In this document: piece after piece, positions 37,827 through 45,908 of the stretch
Numbering within the stretch: the first letter of the stretch is position 1
Layout of the letters: the number at the start of each line of letters is the position of its first letter
NCBI GenBank assembly: GCA_022791755.1
Contig: JAAVZR010000024.1
Span: forward strand, 1-64,000
Direction: 5' to 3'
From: Lachnospiraceae bacterium
Lineage (GTDB): Bacteria > Bacillota > Clostridia > Lachnospirales > Lachnospiraceae
DNA length: 64,000 nt
Position numbers and translations under genes: made by a program
Notes under the pieces: generated by a model
Seen by the model: only the letters and a program-made list of their open reading frames with translations
Database searches by the model: none
Told to the model about the DNA's origin: nothing

Positions 37827-38189
37827 TATCTTCTCCTTCCCCCCATCCGGCCGCTGGCCGAAACAGGTATCTTTGTTATGTTTCTTACAGCATAAATTGA
37901 CACACCATTTTTTGCAAGCACTTTTTACAAGTACCCTCATCCCCCGGTATCTGCCGCTCTGTGGGCCTGGTTCCCCCTGTCATGCATCTCCCTTTCCCCT
38001 CTACATTTTTCTCTTAAATTCTTTTATTTTCATGTAATTACATATATTTTCTCTTTATTTCTATCTCACATCACATGTCCTCAGCCCACTCTGTCTGTGT
38101 CAGATCCCCCATGACACACCTCCCATAATCGAAGTCAGCCTGCCCAACTGACACAAACTTTTCTGACGCCTATATACCAGCAAAAAAAT
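37827..38189 (-). promoter_or_regulatory. Upstream region of the sulfatase/regulator block
   Basis: No gene is supported. It holds TGTGTCA (38096-38102) facing TGACACA (38112-38118) as a 7-bp inverted repeat with a nine-base gap, and a second TGACACA at 38149-38155, 37 bases further. GTGTCAGATC at 38097-38106 also occurs before sulfatase copy 2. These look like operator or activator sites. No good -35/-10 pair is obvious. Confidence 0.5.
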
Positions 38190-38735
38190 AAGGCCGGCCA
38201 AAAATACGCGGCGGAACAGGGAGCCGCACAGATCTTAGGCCTGGACCTGAGTCATAAAATGATCGAAGAAGCAAAAAAACGCAATACCGAAACGAGAATC
38301 CGGTATCGCGTCTGTGCAATAGAAAACTATGAATATCCAAAAAACACATGGGATTGTGTCATTTCCAACCTGGCTCTGCACTATATCGAATCCCTGGAAG
38401 AGATATTTCAAAAAGTACGCCGGACACTGAAGCCCAACGGAATCTTTCTCTTGAATATCGAACATCCCATTTTTACCGCTGGCGTAGGGCAGGACTGGAT
38501 CTACACAGAATCCGGAGCTCCCCAATACTGGCCCATCGACAACTACTTCACGCCGGGAGAGCGAACCACGCACTTTTTAGGCTGCCCCGTAACCAAGCAG
38601 CACCACACCCTGACTCAAATACTGATGGGCCTGCTAAGCAACGGCTTTGAACTCAACGTCATAGAGGAAGCCAAACCGCCGCGGGAAATGATGACACTCC
38701 CGGCCCGCAGAGCGTACCCATGCGCCTTCCCTGCT
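38190..38735 (+). pseudogene. Remnant of a SAM-dependent methyltransferase gene
   Basis: From 38190 the frame reads KYAAEQGAAQILGLDLSHKMIEEAKKR, then WDCVISNLALHYIESLEEIFQKVRRTLKPNGIFLLNIEHPIF, which are motifs I-end to IV of class I methyltransferases. The start of the enzyme, including the GxGxG loop expected about 15 residues before KYAAEQG, is missing. The C-terminus after AKPPREMM also loses family character, and the frame then runs into the convergent namZ gene. The first usable ATG (38259) would give a protein without the SAM loop. I read it as a decayed fragment. Confidence 0.8.
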
Positions 38736-39878
38736 CTATTGATATATTTGATACTCCCTCTTTCTCTTCGCAAACTCCCGGCTCTCCTCCGCAAATTCCT
38801 CCAGAAGTACCGTCAGAGTCTTCTTCTGCTTCGTCAGCACATCCGAGCCGCATAAGAGCTCGATGAACTGCCGGCCGCCATCGCGAACCGCAGGAAGGAA
38901 ATACGCCTTCTCTCCATAGCGTTCCATGATCTCATAAAGCAGCGTCAGGCCCACCTCCACCGGCGACGCCTGGCGTGCATCCGTCACATGGATGCGGACT
39001 CCCTGACAGGCCTCCCCGTTCCACTTGGATGTCGTGGGGATAAAATAGGCAGGCGTAAAAGCCACTCCGGCCAGGCCCTTCTTCTGCATGGCCGCCGTTA
39101 ATTTCTGCGCGTCGATAAACGGCGCCCCTATGGTCTCAAAGGGACCTGTCGTTCCTCTGCCTTCTGAGAGATTCGTTCCTTCAAACAGGCAAAGGCCGGG
39201 ATACAGAAAGGCTGTTGCAAAGGAGGGAAGACCCATGGAAGGGGCGATCCAGCAGCGCCCTGTATCGGGATAGAGCATATCCCGGCGCCATCCCTCTACC
39301 GGGATCACCGTAAGTCTGGCATGAAGCTTCAGACAATCATCTGCCATCCGTGCAAATTCTCCTATGGTGAGCCCATAACGCATGGCCAGGGGATAGCCTC
39401 CCACAAAGGACTCATATCCCTCTCTCAGCACGTTTCCCTCCACTCTGTCTCCCAGAGGATTGATCCGGTCCAGAATCACGAATTCCTTTCCTGCTTTCGC
39501 GCAGTCCTCCAGAGCATAGAGCATCGTGTAGAGATAGGTATAATACCTGCTCCCCACATCCTGTATGTCGTAGACGATCATGTCCACTGCGTCCAGCATC
39601 TCCGGCGTCAGCCTCTTGGAGTCCTTCCGGTAGAGACTGTAGACAGGAATCCCCGTCTCCTCGTCCGTGTAAGTATCCACCAGCGCACCCGGCGCAATGT
39701 CTCCCCGGACACCGTGCTCCGGAGAGAACATGGCCGACAGTCCGTATTTTCTGTGAAGTACCTGTATGGTCGTCTCAAAACCGGCCGTCAGCCCTGTGAT
39801 GGATGTAATCAGGCCCAGCCTTTTACCATGAAACAAACTGTCATAACCATCAATACAGTCAATTCCGTTTTTTATCAT
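38736..39878 (-). CDS. namZ: Exo-beta-N-acetylmuramidase NamZ (DUF1343)
   Basis: A 380-residue DUF1343 protein; the Bacillus subtilis member NamZ removes MurNAc from the non-reducing end of peptidoglycan fragments. Family motifs are clear: GLITSITG, FSPEHGVRGD, DIQDVGSRYYTYLYTM, DRINPLGD and FLYPGLCLFEGTNLSEGRGTT. Length is normal. Unlike the secreted Bacillus protein it has no signal peptide, so it should act in the cytoplasm. ATG follows AGAGGATATT. Last gene of the operon, 40 bases after murQ, which uses the product after phosphorylation. Confidence 0.93.
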   Translation of the reverse strand: MIKNGIDCIDGYDSLFHGKRLGLITSITGLTAGFETTIQVLHRKYGLSAMFSPEHGVRGDIAPGALVDTYTDEETGIPVYSLYRKDSKRLTPEMLDAVDMIVYDIQDVGSRYYTYLYTMLYALEDCAKAGKEFVILDRINPLGDRVEGNVLREGYESFVGGYPLAMRYGLTIGEFARMADDCLKLHARLTVIPVEGWRRDMLYPDTGRCWIAPSMGLPSFATAFLYPGLCLFEGTNLSEGRGTTGPFETIGAPFIDAQKLTAAMQKKGLAGVAFTPAYFIPTTSKWNGEACQGVRIHVTDARQASPVEVGLTLLYEIMERYGEKAYFLPAVRDGGRQFIELLCGSDVLTKQKKTLTVLLEEFAEESREFAKRKREYQIYQ

Positions 39879-39918
39879 AATATCCTCTTATTCCAGTCAG
39901 AAGCGTCTCCTTTTCCCC

Positions 39919-40827
39919 TTAAAGCGCTCCTGCCCCAATGGCACGTTTCAGATAGCCGTCGCTGTCGCTGAGTTTTCTCTGCGCATCCTCTCTGGTCATA
40001 CCGGTCTTTAACATCACAATGGCTGTCTTTACCTGACCATCCGCTTTTTCAAGATACTCCTGCGCCACCTCTGGTTCCACTTCCGCCGCTGCGCAGATCA
40101 GACGGAGTGAACGGTCCCGCAGCTTCCGGTTGCTGGCCTGCAAATCCACCATCAGATTATTATATACCTTCCCCAATTTTATCATCACCGCTGTGGACAG
40201 CATATTGAGTACCAGCTTCTGTGCCGTACCGGCTTTCATCCGGGTACTGCCCATGATGACCTCCGGTCCTACCTCAGGAGCCACTGTCACATCACACAGG
40301 CCTCCCAGCCGGGAACCAGGGTTATTCACCACCGCGATGCAGGCTGTTCCCAGCGCTTTCGCTGCTTCCACAGCTCCCATGACAAAGGGAGCGCTTCCGC
40401 TGGCTGTGATTCCTACCAATACGTCCTGCGCCGTGACTCCACAGTCCTTCACCAGTTTCATCCCTGCTTCTTTATCGTCTTCACTGCCCTCCACAGCACG
40501 GCGCAGAGCAATATCCCCTCCGGCGATGTATCCCTGCACCAGCTCCGGGTCTGTTCCATAGGTGGGCGGACATTCGGAGGCGTCCAGCACTCCCAGCCTG
40601 CCGGAAGTGCCGCAGCCCACATAAAACATGCGGCCGCCCTCTTTCATCCTCTCATATGCCAGATCCACCGCTTTTGTCAGACTGGGCAGCTCCGCAGCCA
40701 CCGCCGCTGGAACACGTTCGTCCTCCGCGTTAATCAGGCGCAGCATCTCCTCTGTGGAACACTCATCGATTCTGGTGGTATTGGGATTGATGGATTCTGT
40801 CATAAGTCCTGCAAAATATTGATCCAT
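39919..40827 (-). CDS. murQ: N-acetylmuramic acid 6-phosphate etherase
   Basis: Cleaves the lactyl ether of MurNAc-6-phosphate to give GlcNAc-6-phosphate and D-lactate. The 302-residue protein starts with the family block LMTESINPNTTRIDECSTEEMLRLIN, has the SIS fold with GCGTSGRLGVLDASECPPTYG, and MGSTRMKAGTAQKLVLNMLSTA. Length is typical. AAAGGA precedes the ATG. It lies between the binding-protein gene and namZ and links the operon to cell-wall sugar recycling. Confidence 0.97.
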   Translation of the reverse strand: MDQYFAGLMTESINPNTTRIDECSTEEMLRLINAEDERVPAAVAAELPSLTKAVDLAYERMKEGGRMFYVGCGTSGRLGVLDASECPPTYGTDPELVQGYIAGGDIALRRAVEGSEDDKEAGMKLVKDCGVTAQDVLVGITASGSAPFVMGAVEAAKALGTACIAVVNNPGSRLGGLCDVTVAPEVGPEVIMGSTRMKAGTAQKLVLNMLSTAVMIKLGKVYNNLMVDLQASNRKLRDRSLRLICAAAEVEPEVAQEYLEKADGQVKTAIVMLKTGMTREDAQRKLSDSDGYLKRAIGAGAL

Positions 40828-40848
40828 ACCCCATCCTTTCTATTCAGA

Positions 40849-40875
40849 AAGCACGGCGTTTCGAGCGCCGTGCTT
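40849..40875 (-). other. Intergenic hairpin between binding protein and murQ
   Basis: A perfect 10-bp stem AAGCACGGCG/CGCCGTGCTT (40849-40858, 40866-40875) with loop TTTCGAG lies 26 bases past the binding-protein stop. Followed only by TTTCTGAATAG on the minus strand, it is more likely an mRNA-stabilising or partial-attenuation hairpin, giving more binding protein than MurQ/NamZ. Confidence 0.6.
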
Positions 40876-40900
40876 CCCGAAAATCACTATTTTTTACCTT

Positions 40901-42832
40901 TTATTTCACGAAGTAAATCTGGTCCTCCAGAAGCATCTTGGCGATTATGTTATTGATATTGCCAAAATACATATAATTCTGCTGTACCGCATTCATTTCC
41001 GTCTCAGGCAGGCTTAAGCTGGTATCATAGATACGAAGCGGAGCCGTCTTCTCAATCACGGACAGATAGCCGCACAGGTCGTTGGACAGCTTCATGAACT
41101 GCTGTGTCAGATCCCTGAGTTCAGCCTCATCACTGGTGGTGAACATTTTGCTCAGCATAGCGGTGGTGTTGTATTCCTGGCCGTCCACAGGATCGGTAAA
41201 GATCTTATCCTGACCAGCCTCAAACTTCTGCCAGCCGGTACGGGTGTTGGAATTGAACAGATCGTTAAAGCACTCCCAGGGATGTGCATAAGAGGATGCC
41301 TGTGCCACGAAGGTGCAGACGATCATCTTCTCATCGCTCTTGGTGAAATCGTTCCATACGCCAAACTCCATGGGCTTGAACTCAATATTCAGACCAAAGT
41401 CGGTGAGCATCTGGCTCATAGCCTCGCCGGTCATCATGAAGGACGGCCAGCTGCCGATGGTGCCGATGGTGATTACAGGGGATTCGCCGTTCTCATCTAC
41501 CCACTTGCCGTTCTCCAGCTTCCAGCCGATGGACTCCAGGAGTCTGGCGGCCTCTTCCGGATTATAGCTGTAGTCAGTCAGGGTACCAAGGAAAGCGTCG
41601 TCCACATAAGTATCCTGCAGGGAAGGAAGCATGCCGTTGTAGTCGCTGCCGGCGAAACTTCCGGGCTCAGCCACTGCCAGACAGCTCTGACGGTCTACCG
41701 CCATGCAGATCGCCTGACGAACTTCCAGCTTATCCAGAGGATATACCTGCGTGTTCATGGTATAACCGATATGGCTCATCTCAGGGATGAATACCTTACG
41801 CAGAGTATCGGCATACTTGTTATCGATCTCTTTGGACATATCCACGTTCAGACCGCCGTTTTCCATGGTGTACTCGCCGGCCAGAATAGCTGTGGCAAAT
41901 GCCTGAGAGTCGCCGGGACGCAGGCCGCGGATCGAGGAGATCAGGGGCTCTTTGCGGTATTCCGGATTCACCTTGAACAGGATTTCGGAAGTATTGTACT
42001 TATCGATTACATAGGGGCCGCTGCACACCACTTCGTTGGGAGCGGGCTTGTAGGTAAGCAGATCCTGCTTAATTTCGGCAGCCTTCTCGGTGCCTTCCTC
42101 AGTCAGCTTCCAGCGGTTGGTCGCTTCATCAAATACACGCATGTTCTCAGCGACTTCCTTAAACTGCTCCGCCCACTTTCCATAGATCTCATTGGGGGTA
42201 TGGATCGGATTATTGAACACGATGTTTAACAGCAGAGGACTCTCCACGCTGAAAGTCAGACGAACGGTCAGATCGTCTACCTTCTCGATCTTCTCCGCAT
42301 AATTCCACAGCTGGGTCGTGTTCAGGTCGCAGTAGAATTTGGTCATCAGGTCCTCGGCATCCAGCACGGAACCGTCACTCCACTTCAGACCGCTCAGCAG
42401 CTTGATAGTCAGCACCTGATTCTCATAGGTGTAGCTCTCCATCAGGGAGTTCTTGAAAGTACGCTCCGGCATGGGAGCAAAGAACGCCAGATAGTCAAAC
42501 ATGAAGGGCTGAATCGACCAGTTGGCGCCAGCCGTCTCATCATAAGGGTTGCCGTTGAAAGCCGGGGATGCGTCGCAGTCGATCAGAGTCGTCAGCGTCT
42601 TCGACTTATCTACTTCGCCTTCCAGCTTCATGGTCAGCTCATTGTCCACGCTGTCCAGATTGGGAGCGACTTCCGCTTTCGTTGTCTCTGTGTTCGCGTT
42701 GTCTCCGCCTGCCTGGGTGCCTGCCCCTCCGCCTGCGGTGGTTTCGTTGGACGGCTTGTTTCCACAGCCGCACAGACCGATGATCATCGCCGCTGCCAGC
42801 ACGAAGGCTGCCATTCTCTTCATTGTCTTCAT
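40901..42832 (-). CDS. Oligopeptide-type solute-binding lipoprotein (SBP family 5)
   Basis: A 643-residue extracellular lipoprotein. The signal MKTMKRMAAFVLAAAMIIGLCGC ends at the lipid Cys, followed by a Gly/Thr/Asn-rich linker and the family 5 (DppA/OppA/MppA) domain with LTIKLLSGLKWSDGSVLDAEDLMTKF and RQAICMAVDRQSCLAVA. Family 5 proteins bind peptides, but MppA-like members bind murein peptides and others bind sugars. In this operon a muropeptide ligand is my inference. AGGAGG-N6 precedes the ATG. It partners the permeases and ATPases at 44.9-48.8 kb. Confidence 0.92.
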   Translation of the reverse strand: MKTMKRMAAFVLAAAMIIGLCGCGNKPSNETTAGGGAGTQAGGDNANTETTKAEVAPNLDSVDNELTMKLEGEVDKSKTLTTLIDCDASPAFNGNPYDETAGANWSIQPFMFDYLAFFAPMPERTFKNSLMESYTYENQVLTIKLLSGLKWSDGSVLDAEDLMTKFYCDLNTTQLWNYAEKIEKVDDLTVRLTFSVESPLLLNIVFNNPIHTPNEIYGKWAEQFKEVAENMRVFDEATNRWKLTEEGTEKAAEIKQDLLTYKPAPNEVVCSGPYVIDKYNTSEILFKVNPEYRKEPLISSIRGLRPGDSQAFATAILAGEYTMENGGLNVDMSKEIDNKYADTLRKVFIPEMSHIGYTMNTQVYPLDKLEVRQAICMAVDRQSCLAVAEPGSFAGSDYNGMLPSLQDTYVDDAFLGTLTDYSYNPEEAARLLESIGWKLENGKWVDENGESPVITIGTIGSWPSFMMTGEAMSQMLTDFGLNIEFKPMEFGVWNDFTKSDEKMIVCTFVAQASSYAHPWECFNDLFNSNTRTGWQKFEAGQDKIFTDPVDGQEYNTTAMLSKMFTTSDEAELRDLTQQFMKLSNDLCGYLSVIEKTAPLRIYDTSLSLPETEMNAVQQNYMYFGNINNIIAKMLLEDQIYFVK

Positions 42833-42884
42833 TGTTTTCCTCCTTTTTTGGATTTATCTTTTTAAATATCCTCTTCCAAGGATT

Positions 42885-43592
42885 TTAAAAACCAGTTCGC
42901 GTTACTTTTTTATTGCGTTCATGGATCGTAAAGGTTTCCGCGTATTCCTTCCTGCAAAGATAGCCCCGCAGCTTCATCAGCGTCGCGTAGTAATCGCGGT
43001 AATGGAAGCTGGGAGAATTCACCGTGAACCAATGGGTGGAGATCGCCTTATACCACAGATCAAAGCCCTCCTTACTGACCTCCACATAAGTGTAAGGTAC
43101 ATACCCCTCCTCGTCTTCCCAGTTTTCCGCGAAATAAGGGCCTGCGGCATAGTGTGCCGGCAGCTCTCTCTCCACGGAGGGAAGTCCCGCAAAAAACTGC
43201 GCGTCCACGACGATGCGATGCGTCGCCATGTGGTCCTTGTGCATACTGTTCTTCCAGTGAGTCAGAAGGACATCCGGCTTGTACTTGCGGATCACATCGC
43301 ACAGAGCCAGCTTCACCTCATCTGTCTCCGGCAGTTCTCCGTCGGCGTAGGGAAAGATCACCGCCTCGCCTCCCAGCATCTCAGCAAAGGTCTTTGCCTC
43401 CTTTTCCTTCTGCTTGCGGTAATCCGCCACCGACATTCCCGGCGGATTGCCCCGCTCGCCTCCTGTCATGGCCACCGTGACAATGCGGTCACCTCTGAGG
43501 GCCGCCGTAGCCAGCACGCCGCCGCAGGTCAGTTCCGCGTCGCCGATATGGCCTCCTATGGCCATTATTACTTTCTTCCCGTCTTCTGTCAT
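42885..43592 (-). CDS. PIG-L (LmbE-like) deacetylase-family protein with altered motif
   Basis: A 235-residue member of the zinc-dependent N-acetylglucosaminyl deacetylase-like family. The usual HPDD(A)E is HIGDAE here: His15 and Asp18 (zinc ligands) are kept but the general-base Asp is Gly17. The second ligand block THWKNSMHKDHMATH (about 111-125) is intact. ATG at 43592 overlaps the acetyltransferase stop by four bases and follows GGGGGAAAAGC. Family members deacetylate GlcNAc-type sugars; a role on amino sugars would fit the locus, but loss of the base leaves activity uncertain. Confidence 0.85.
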   Translation of the reverse strand: MTEDGKKVIMAIGGHIGDAELTCGGVLATAALRGDRIVTVAMTGGERGNPPGMSVADYRKQKEKEAKTFAEMLGGEAVIFPYADGELPETDEVKLALCDVIRKYKPDVLLTHWKNSMHKDHMATHRIVVDAQFFAGLPSVERELPAHYAAGPYFAENWEDEEGYVPYTYVEVSKEGFDLWYKAISTHWFTVNSPSFHYRDYYATLMKLRGYLCRKEYAETFTIHERNKKVTRTGF

Positions 43593-44590
43593 GCTTTTCC
43601 CCCTTCTTTCTTTAATTCCTTGCGCATATCCGCCCATGTGCGCACGATATGAAATCCTGCTGCTTCATATATATTGCGGGCCGGATTAGTCTCTCCGGTA
43701 AACAGCGTCATAAAACGGGCATCCATATCCTTAAGACCGGCGCACAGATAAGCAAACAATGCCTTCCCTGCTCCGTTGCCCCGGCAATCCTTATGAACGC
43801 CGATGCCGCAGAAGAAACCTCTTCCGCTCTCCTGTACGGAGAGCGGTCCGGTAAAGCCCATGGCCTTTCCGTTCCAGTTTACGATGAGAAGCGGGTCTCC
43901 GCCTCCGGGCAGCGCCGCATTTTCCAGCACCTCTTTCTTCCAAAGAGGATTGCCGAAGCTGTCCATCAATTCCTCCAGTCCGGAATGCTTTTCGCCGTCA
44001 TAGTAGGTAATTTCAATTCCCTTTTCCTTCAGAGAAGCGATTCTGCGCTCCATATCCTTTGAAAACTGATAGTCAGAAAGGTCAATATGGTAGGAATTCT
44101 GATAAGCGAAATCGCGATACCCGCAGTTTTTCAGGAACAGATATCCCATACTTCCCACATCCACGCCGGGCGCATTGGGATGATCGTGGCCATCCGTACC
44201 GGGAACAACCCAGGTGAAATTCATGGGATTAAAGAAAATAACCTCAAACTTTGTGATTCGCTCATCCGAAGCCGAGGACAATCCCTGCTCCAATGCTCTC
44301 AGAATCTCCTGGCCGATCCCCTTTCTCCTCTGATCCGGAGCCACTGCCACAAAAGAGATATATCCTTTCTCCTCTCCATCCATATAACAGCCGGAGGCAA
44401 ATGCCGTCCGATCTGCGGCGATCAGTGCCACGGTCTTAAGTCCCTCTTCTTTCCTCTTCAGAAAAAAGGCTTCAAAGGACTCCGCATCTGCAAAAGGCTT
44501 ATACAGGATCTCTCCTGACGCCGCGCAGCCGTTAAACAGTTCCAGCGCAGCCTGTGTGTCCTCCCTGGTCTCTATGTTCCGATATGTCAT
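43589..44590 (-). CDS. Double-domain GNAT acetyltransferase
   Basis: A 333-residue protein with two GNAT folds. The first has the acetyl-CoA loop DQRRKGIGQEIL at about 86-97, the second HKDCRGNGAGKALF near 270-283, and the protein ends with the family-like NPARNIYEAAGFHIVRTW. Substrate unknown; amino-sugar or peptide N-acetylation would fit its place between importer and PIG-L genes. It overlaps both neighbours by four bases (with 44587-44943 and 42885-43592), so translation is coupled. Confidence 0.87.
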   Translation of the reverse strand: MTYRNIETREDTQAALELFNGCAASGEILYKPFADAESFEAFFLKRKEEGLKTVALIAADRTAFASGCYMDGEEKGYISFVAVAPDQRRKGIGQEILRALEQGLSSASDERITKFEVIFFNPMNFTWVVPGTDGHDHPNAPGVDVGSMGYLFLKNCGYRDFAYQNSYHIDLSDYQFSKDMERRIASLKEKGIEITYYDGEKHSGLEELMDSFGNPLWKKEVLENAALPGGGDPLLIVNWNGKAMGFTGPLSVQESGRGFFCGIGVHKDCRGNGAGKALFAYLCAGLKDMDARFMTLFTGETNPARNIYEAAGFHIVRTWADMRKELKKEGGKA

Positions 44591-44943
44591 ACATCCACCT
44601 TTCTATCTGAACCGTTTTCAGCCTTTTTGTCGCTCTGCTTCTGCATACCGGGACGAAGAAGCTTTCTCTCCATCTCCCGCTTCAGAAGCTGTTTATCCTT
44701 TTTATCCAAAAGCCTGGCTCCTGCAAAAGCGCCCGTGGCCGCCACCAGATTGACCGCCATGGTAAGCCCATAGACCACATCCGAGGCCGGGGTTCTCTCA
44801 CTGAGGAAAAAGGCCGCCGCGCTGACCACGAACAGAGCTCCTGTCATCACTGCAATGAAATGCAGGAACGACACCACATGTGCCAGCTCTAAATCGAATT
44901 TTTCTTTTCTCTCTCTGCCAGAATTTCTTCTGCCCTGTGGCAT
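44587..44943 (-). CDS. Small two-helix membrane protein
   Basis: Not recognised. A 118-residue protein with two hydrophobic segments (about 22-47, VVSFLHFIAVMTGALFVVSAAAFFL, and about 56-77, VVYGLTMAVNLVAATGAFAGAR) and a long basic C-terminal tail. The ATG at 44943 follows GGAGG-N9 and overlaps the end of the ATPase gene by 55 bases, an unusual amount. It overlaps the acetyltransferase start by four bases. It may assist the importer, but nothing in the sequence shows this. Confidence 0.75.
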   Translation of the reverse strand: MPQGRRNSGRERKEKFDLELAHVVSFLHFIAVMTGALFVVSAAAFFLSERTPASDVVYGLTMAVNLVAATGAFAGARLLDKKDKQLLKREMERKLLRPGMQKQSDKKAENGSDRKVDV

Positions 44944-45908
44944 GCAACCAATCCTCCATTCGCGGAATGCGGTAGGGGCTCCTCTTTCATACAGCGCTCC
45001 GAATACCAGGGACAGCGCGGATGGAACTTACAGCCCTCCGGCAGCTGCAACAAATTCGGCATATCCAGGGAACGAAGCGGCAGCTGCATGGCATACTCGC
45101 TGCGCAGCTTCGGGTTCGCCTCCGGCACCGCCGAAATCAAAGCATGGAAATAGGGGTGCAGCGGTTTGGCGATGGCGGCCTGGATCGCGTTGGTCTCGAT
45201 CATCCGCCCCAGGTACATGACCACGATTCTGCCGTCCGCCGCGATATAGCGGGCCGTCCCCAGGTCATGGGTGATATAGAGGAAGCTGACCTGGTATTTC
45301 TCCTTCATCTTCGCCATCAGTCTCAGAAGGGAGATGCGCATGGATACGTCCACCATGGATACCGGCTCGTCAGCCACGATCAGCTTCGGCGTCATGGACA
45401 ATGCCCTGGCCAGCAGAATTCTCTGGCGCTGCCCGCCGGACAGCTGATGAGGATACTTTTCCAGAAAAATCTCCGGAGGGTTTAATCCCACTTCATTTAA
45501 AAGTCCCGTCAGCTTCTCGGCAGCTTCCATATTGTTTTTACAGATCTTGTGCTGCATGAGAGGCAGCGACAGGGACTGGTATATCGTCTTATTGGGGTTA
45601 AGAGCGGCATAACTGTCCTGATGCACCATCTGTACGCCCATACGGTAATCGTCAAAGTCCTTACCCTTTAACTCCCAGATATTTCTTCCCTTATAGAGGA
45701 CCTCGCCCTCTGTGGGCTTATGTATTCCTGCCACCATCTTACCCAGGGTGGTCTTACCGCAGCCGCTCTCGCCCACCACAGCAATGATCTCTCCCGTTCC
45801 GATGGCAAGGTTCATACCGGTCAGCGCCCGAATCTTCTGCTTCTTCCTGCCTGACCCATTCGTAAAAGTAACTGCGGCATTCTTAATCTCAATCAACGGC
45901 TGCTGCAC
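44889..45908 (-). CDS. Oligopeptide ABC transporter ATPase (DppF/OppF type)
   Basis: A 339-residue cytoplasmic ATPase with Walker A GESGCGKTT (about 46-54), signature LSGGQRQRILLARAL, Walker B LIVADEPVSMVD and the C-terminal oligopeptide/dipeptide domain with CKFHPRCPWYSERCMKE (possible Fe-S or zinc Cys cluster found in this family). It overlaps its partner gene by 20 bases. Second ATPase of a heteromeric pair. Confidence 0.94.
   Translation of the reverse strand: MQQPLIEIKNAAVTFTNGSGRKKQKIRALTGMNLAIGTGEIIAVVGESGCGKTTLGKMVAGIHKPTEGEVLYKGRNIWELKGKDFDDYRMGVQMVHQDSYAALNPNKTIYQSLSLPLMQHKICKNNMEAAEKLTGLLNEVGLNPPEIFLEKYPHQLSGGQRQRILLARALSMTPKLIVADEPVSMVDVSMRISLLRLMAKMKEKYQVSFLYITHDLGTARYIAADGRIVVMYLGRMIETNAIQAAIAKPLHPYFHALISAVPEANPKLRSEYAMQLPLRSLDMPNLLQLPEGCKFHPRCPWYSERCMKEEPLPHSANGGLVACHRAEEILAEREKKNSI

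Noticed and set aside
36294-37895. 533-residue plus-strand frame opposite sulfatase copy 3
   Set aside because: A similar antisense frame appears opposite the paralogous sulfatase copy 2, as expected for a shadow of conserved coding sequence; no ribosome site or family motif.
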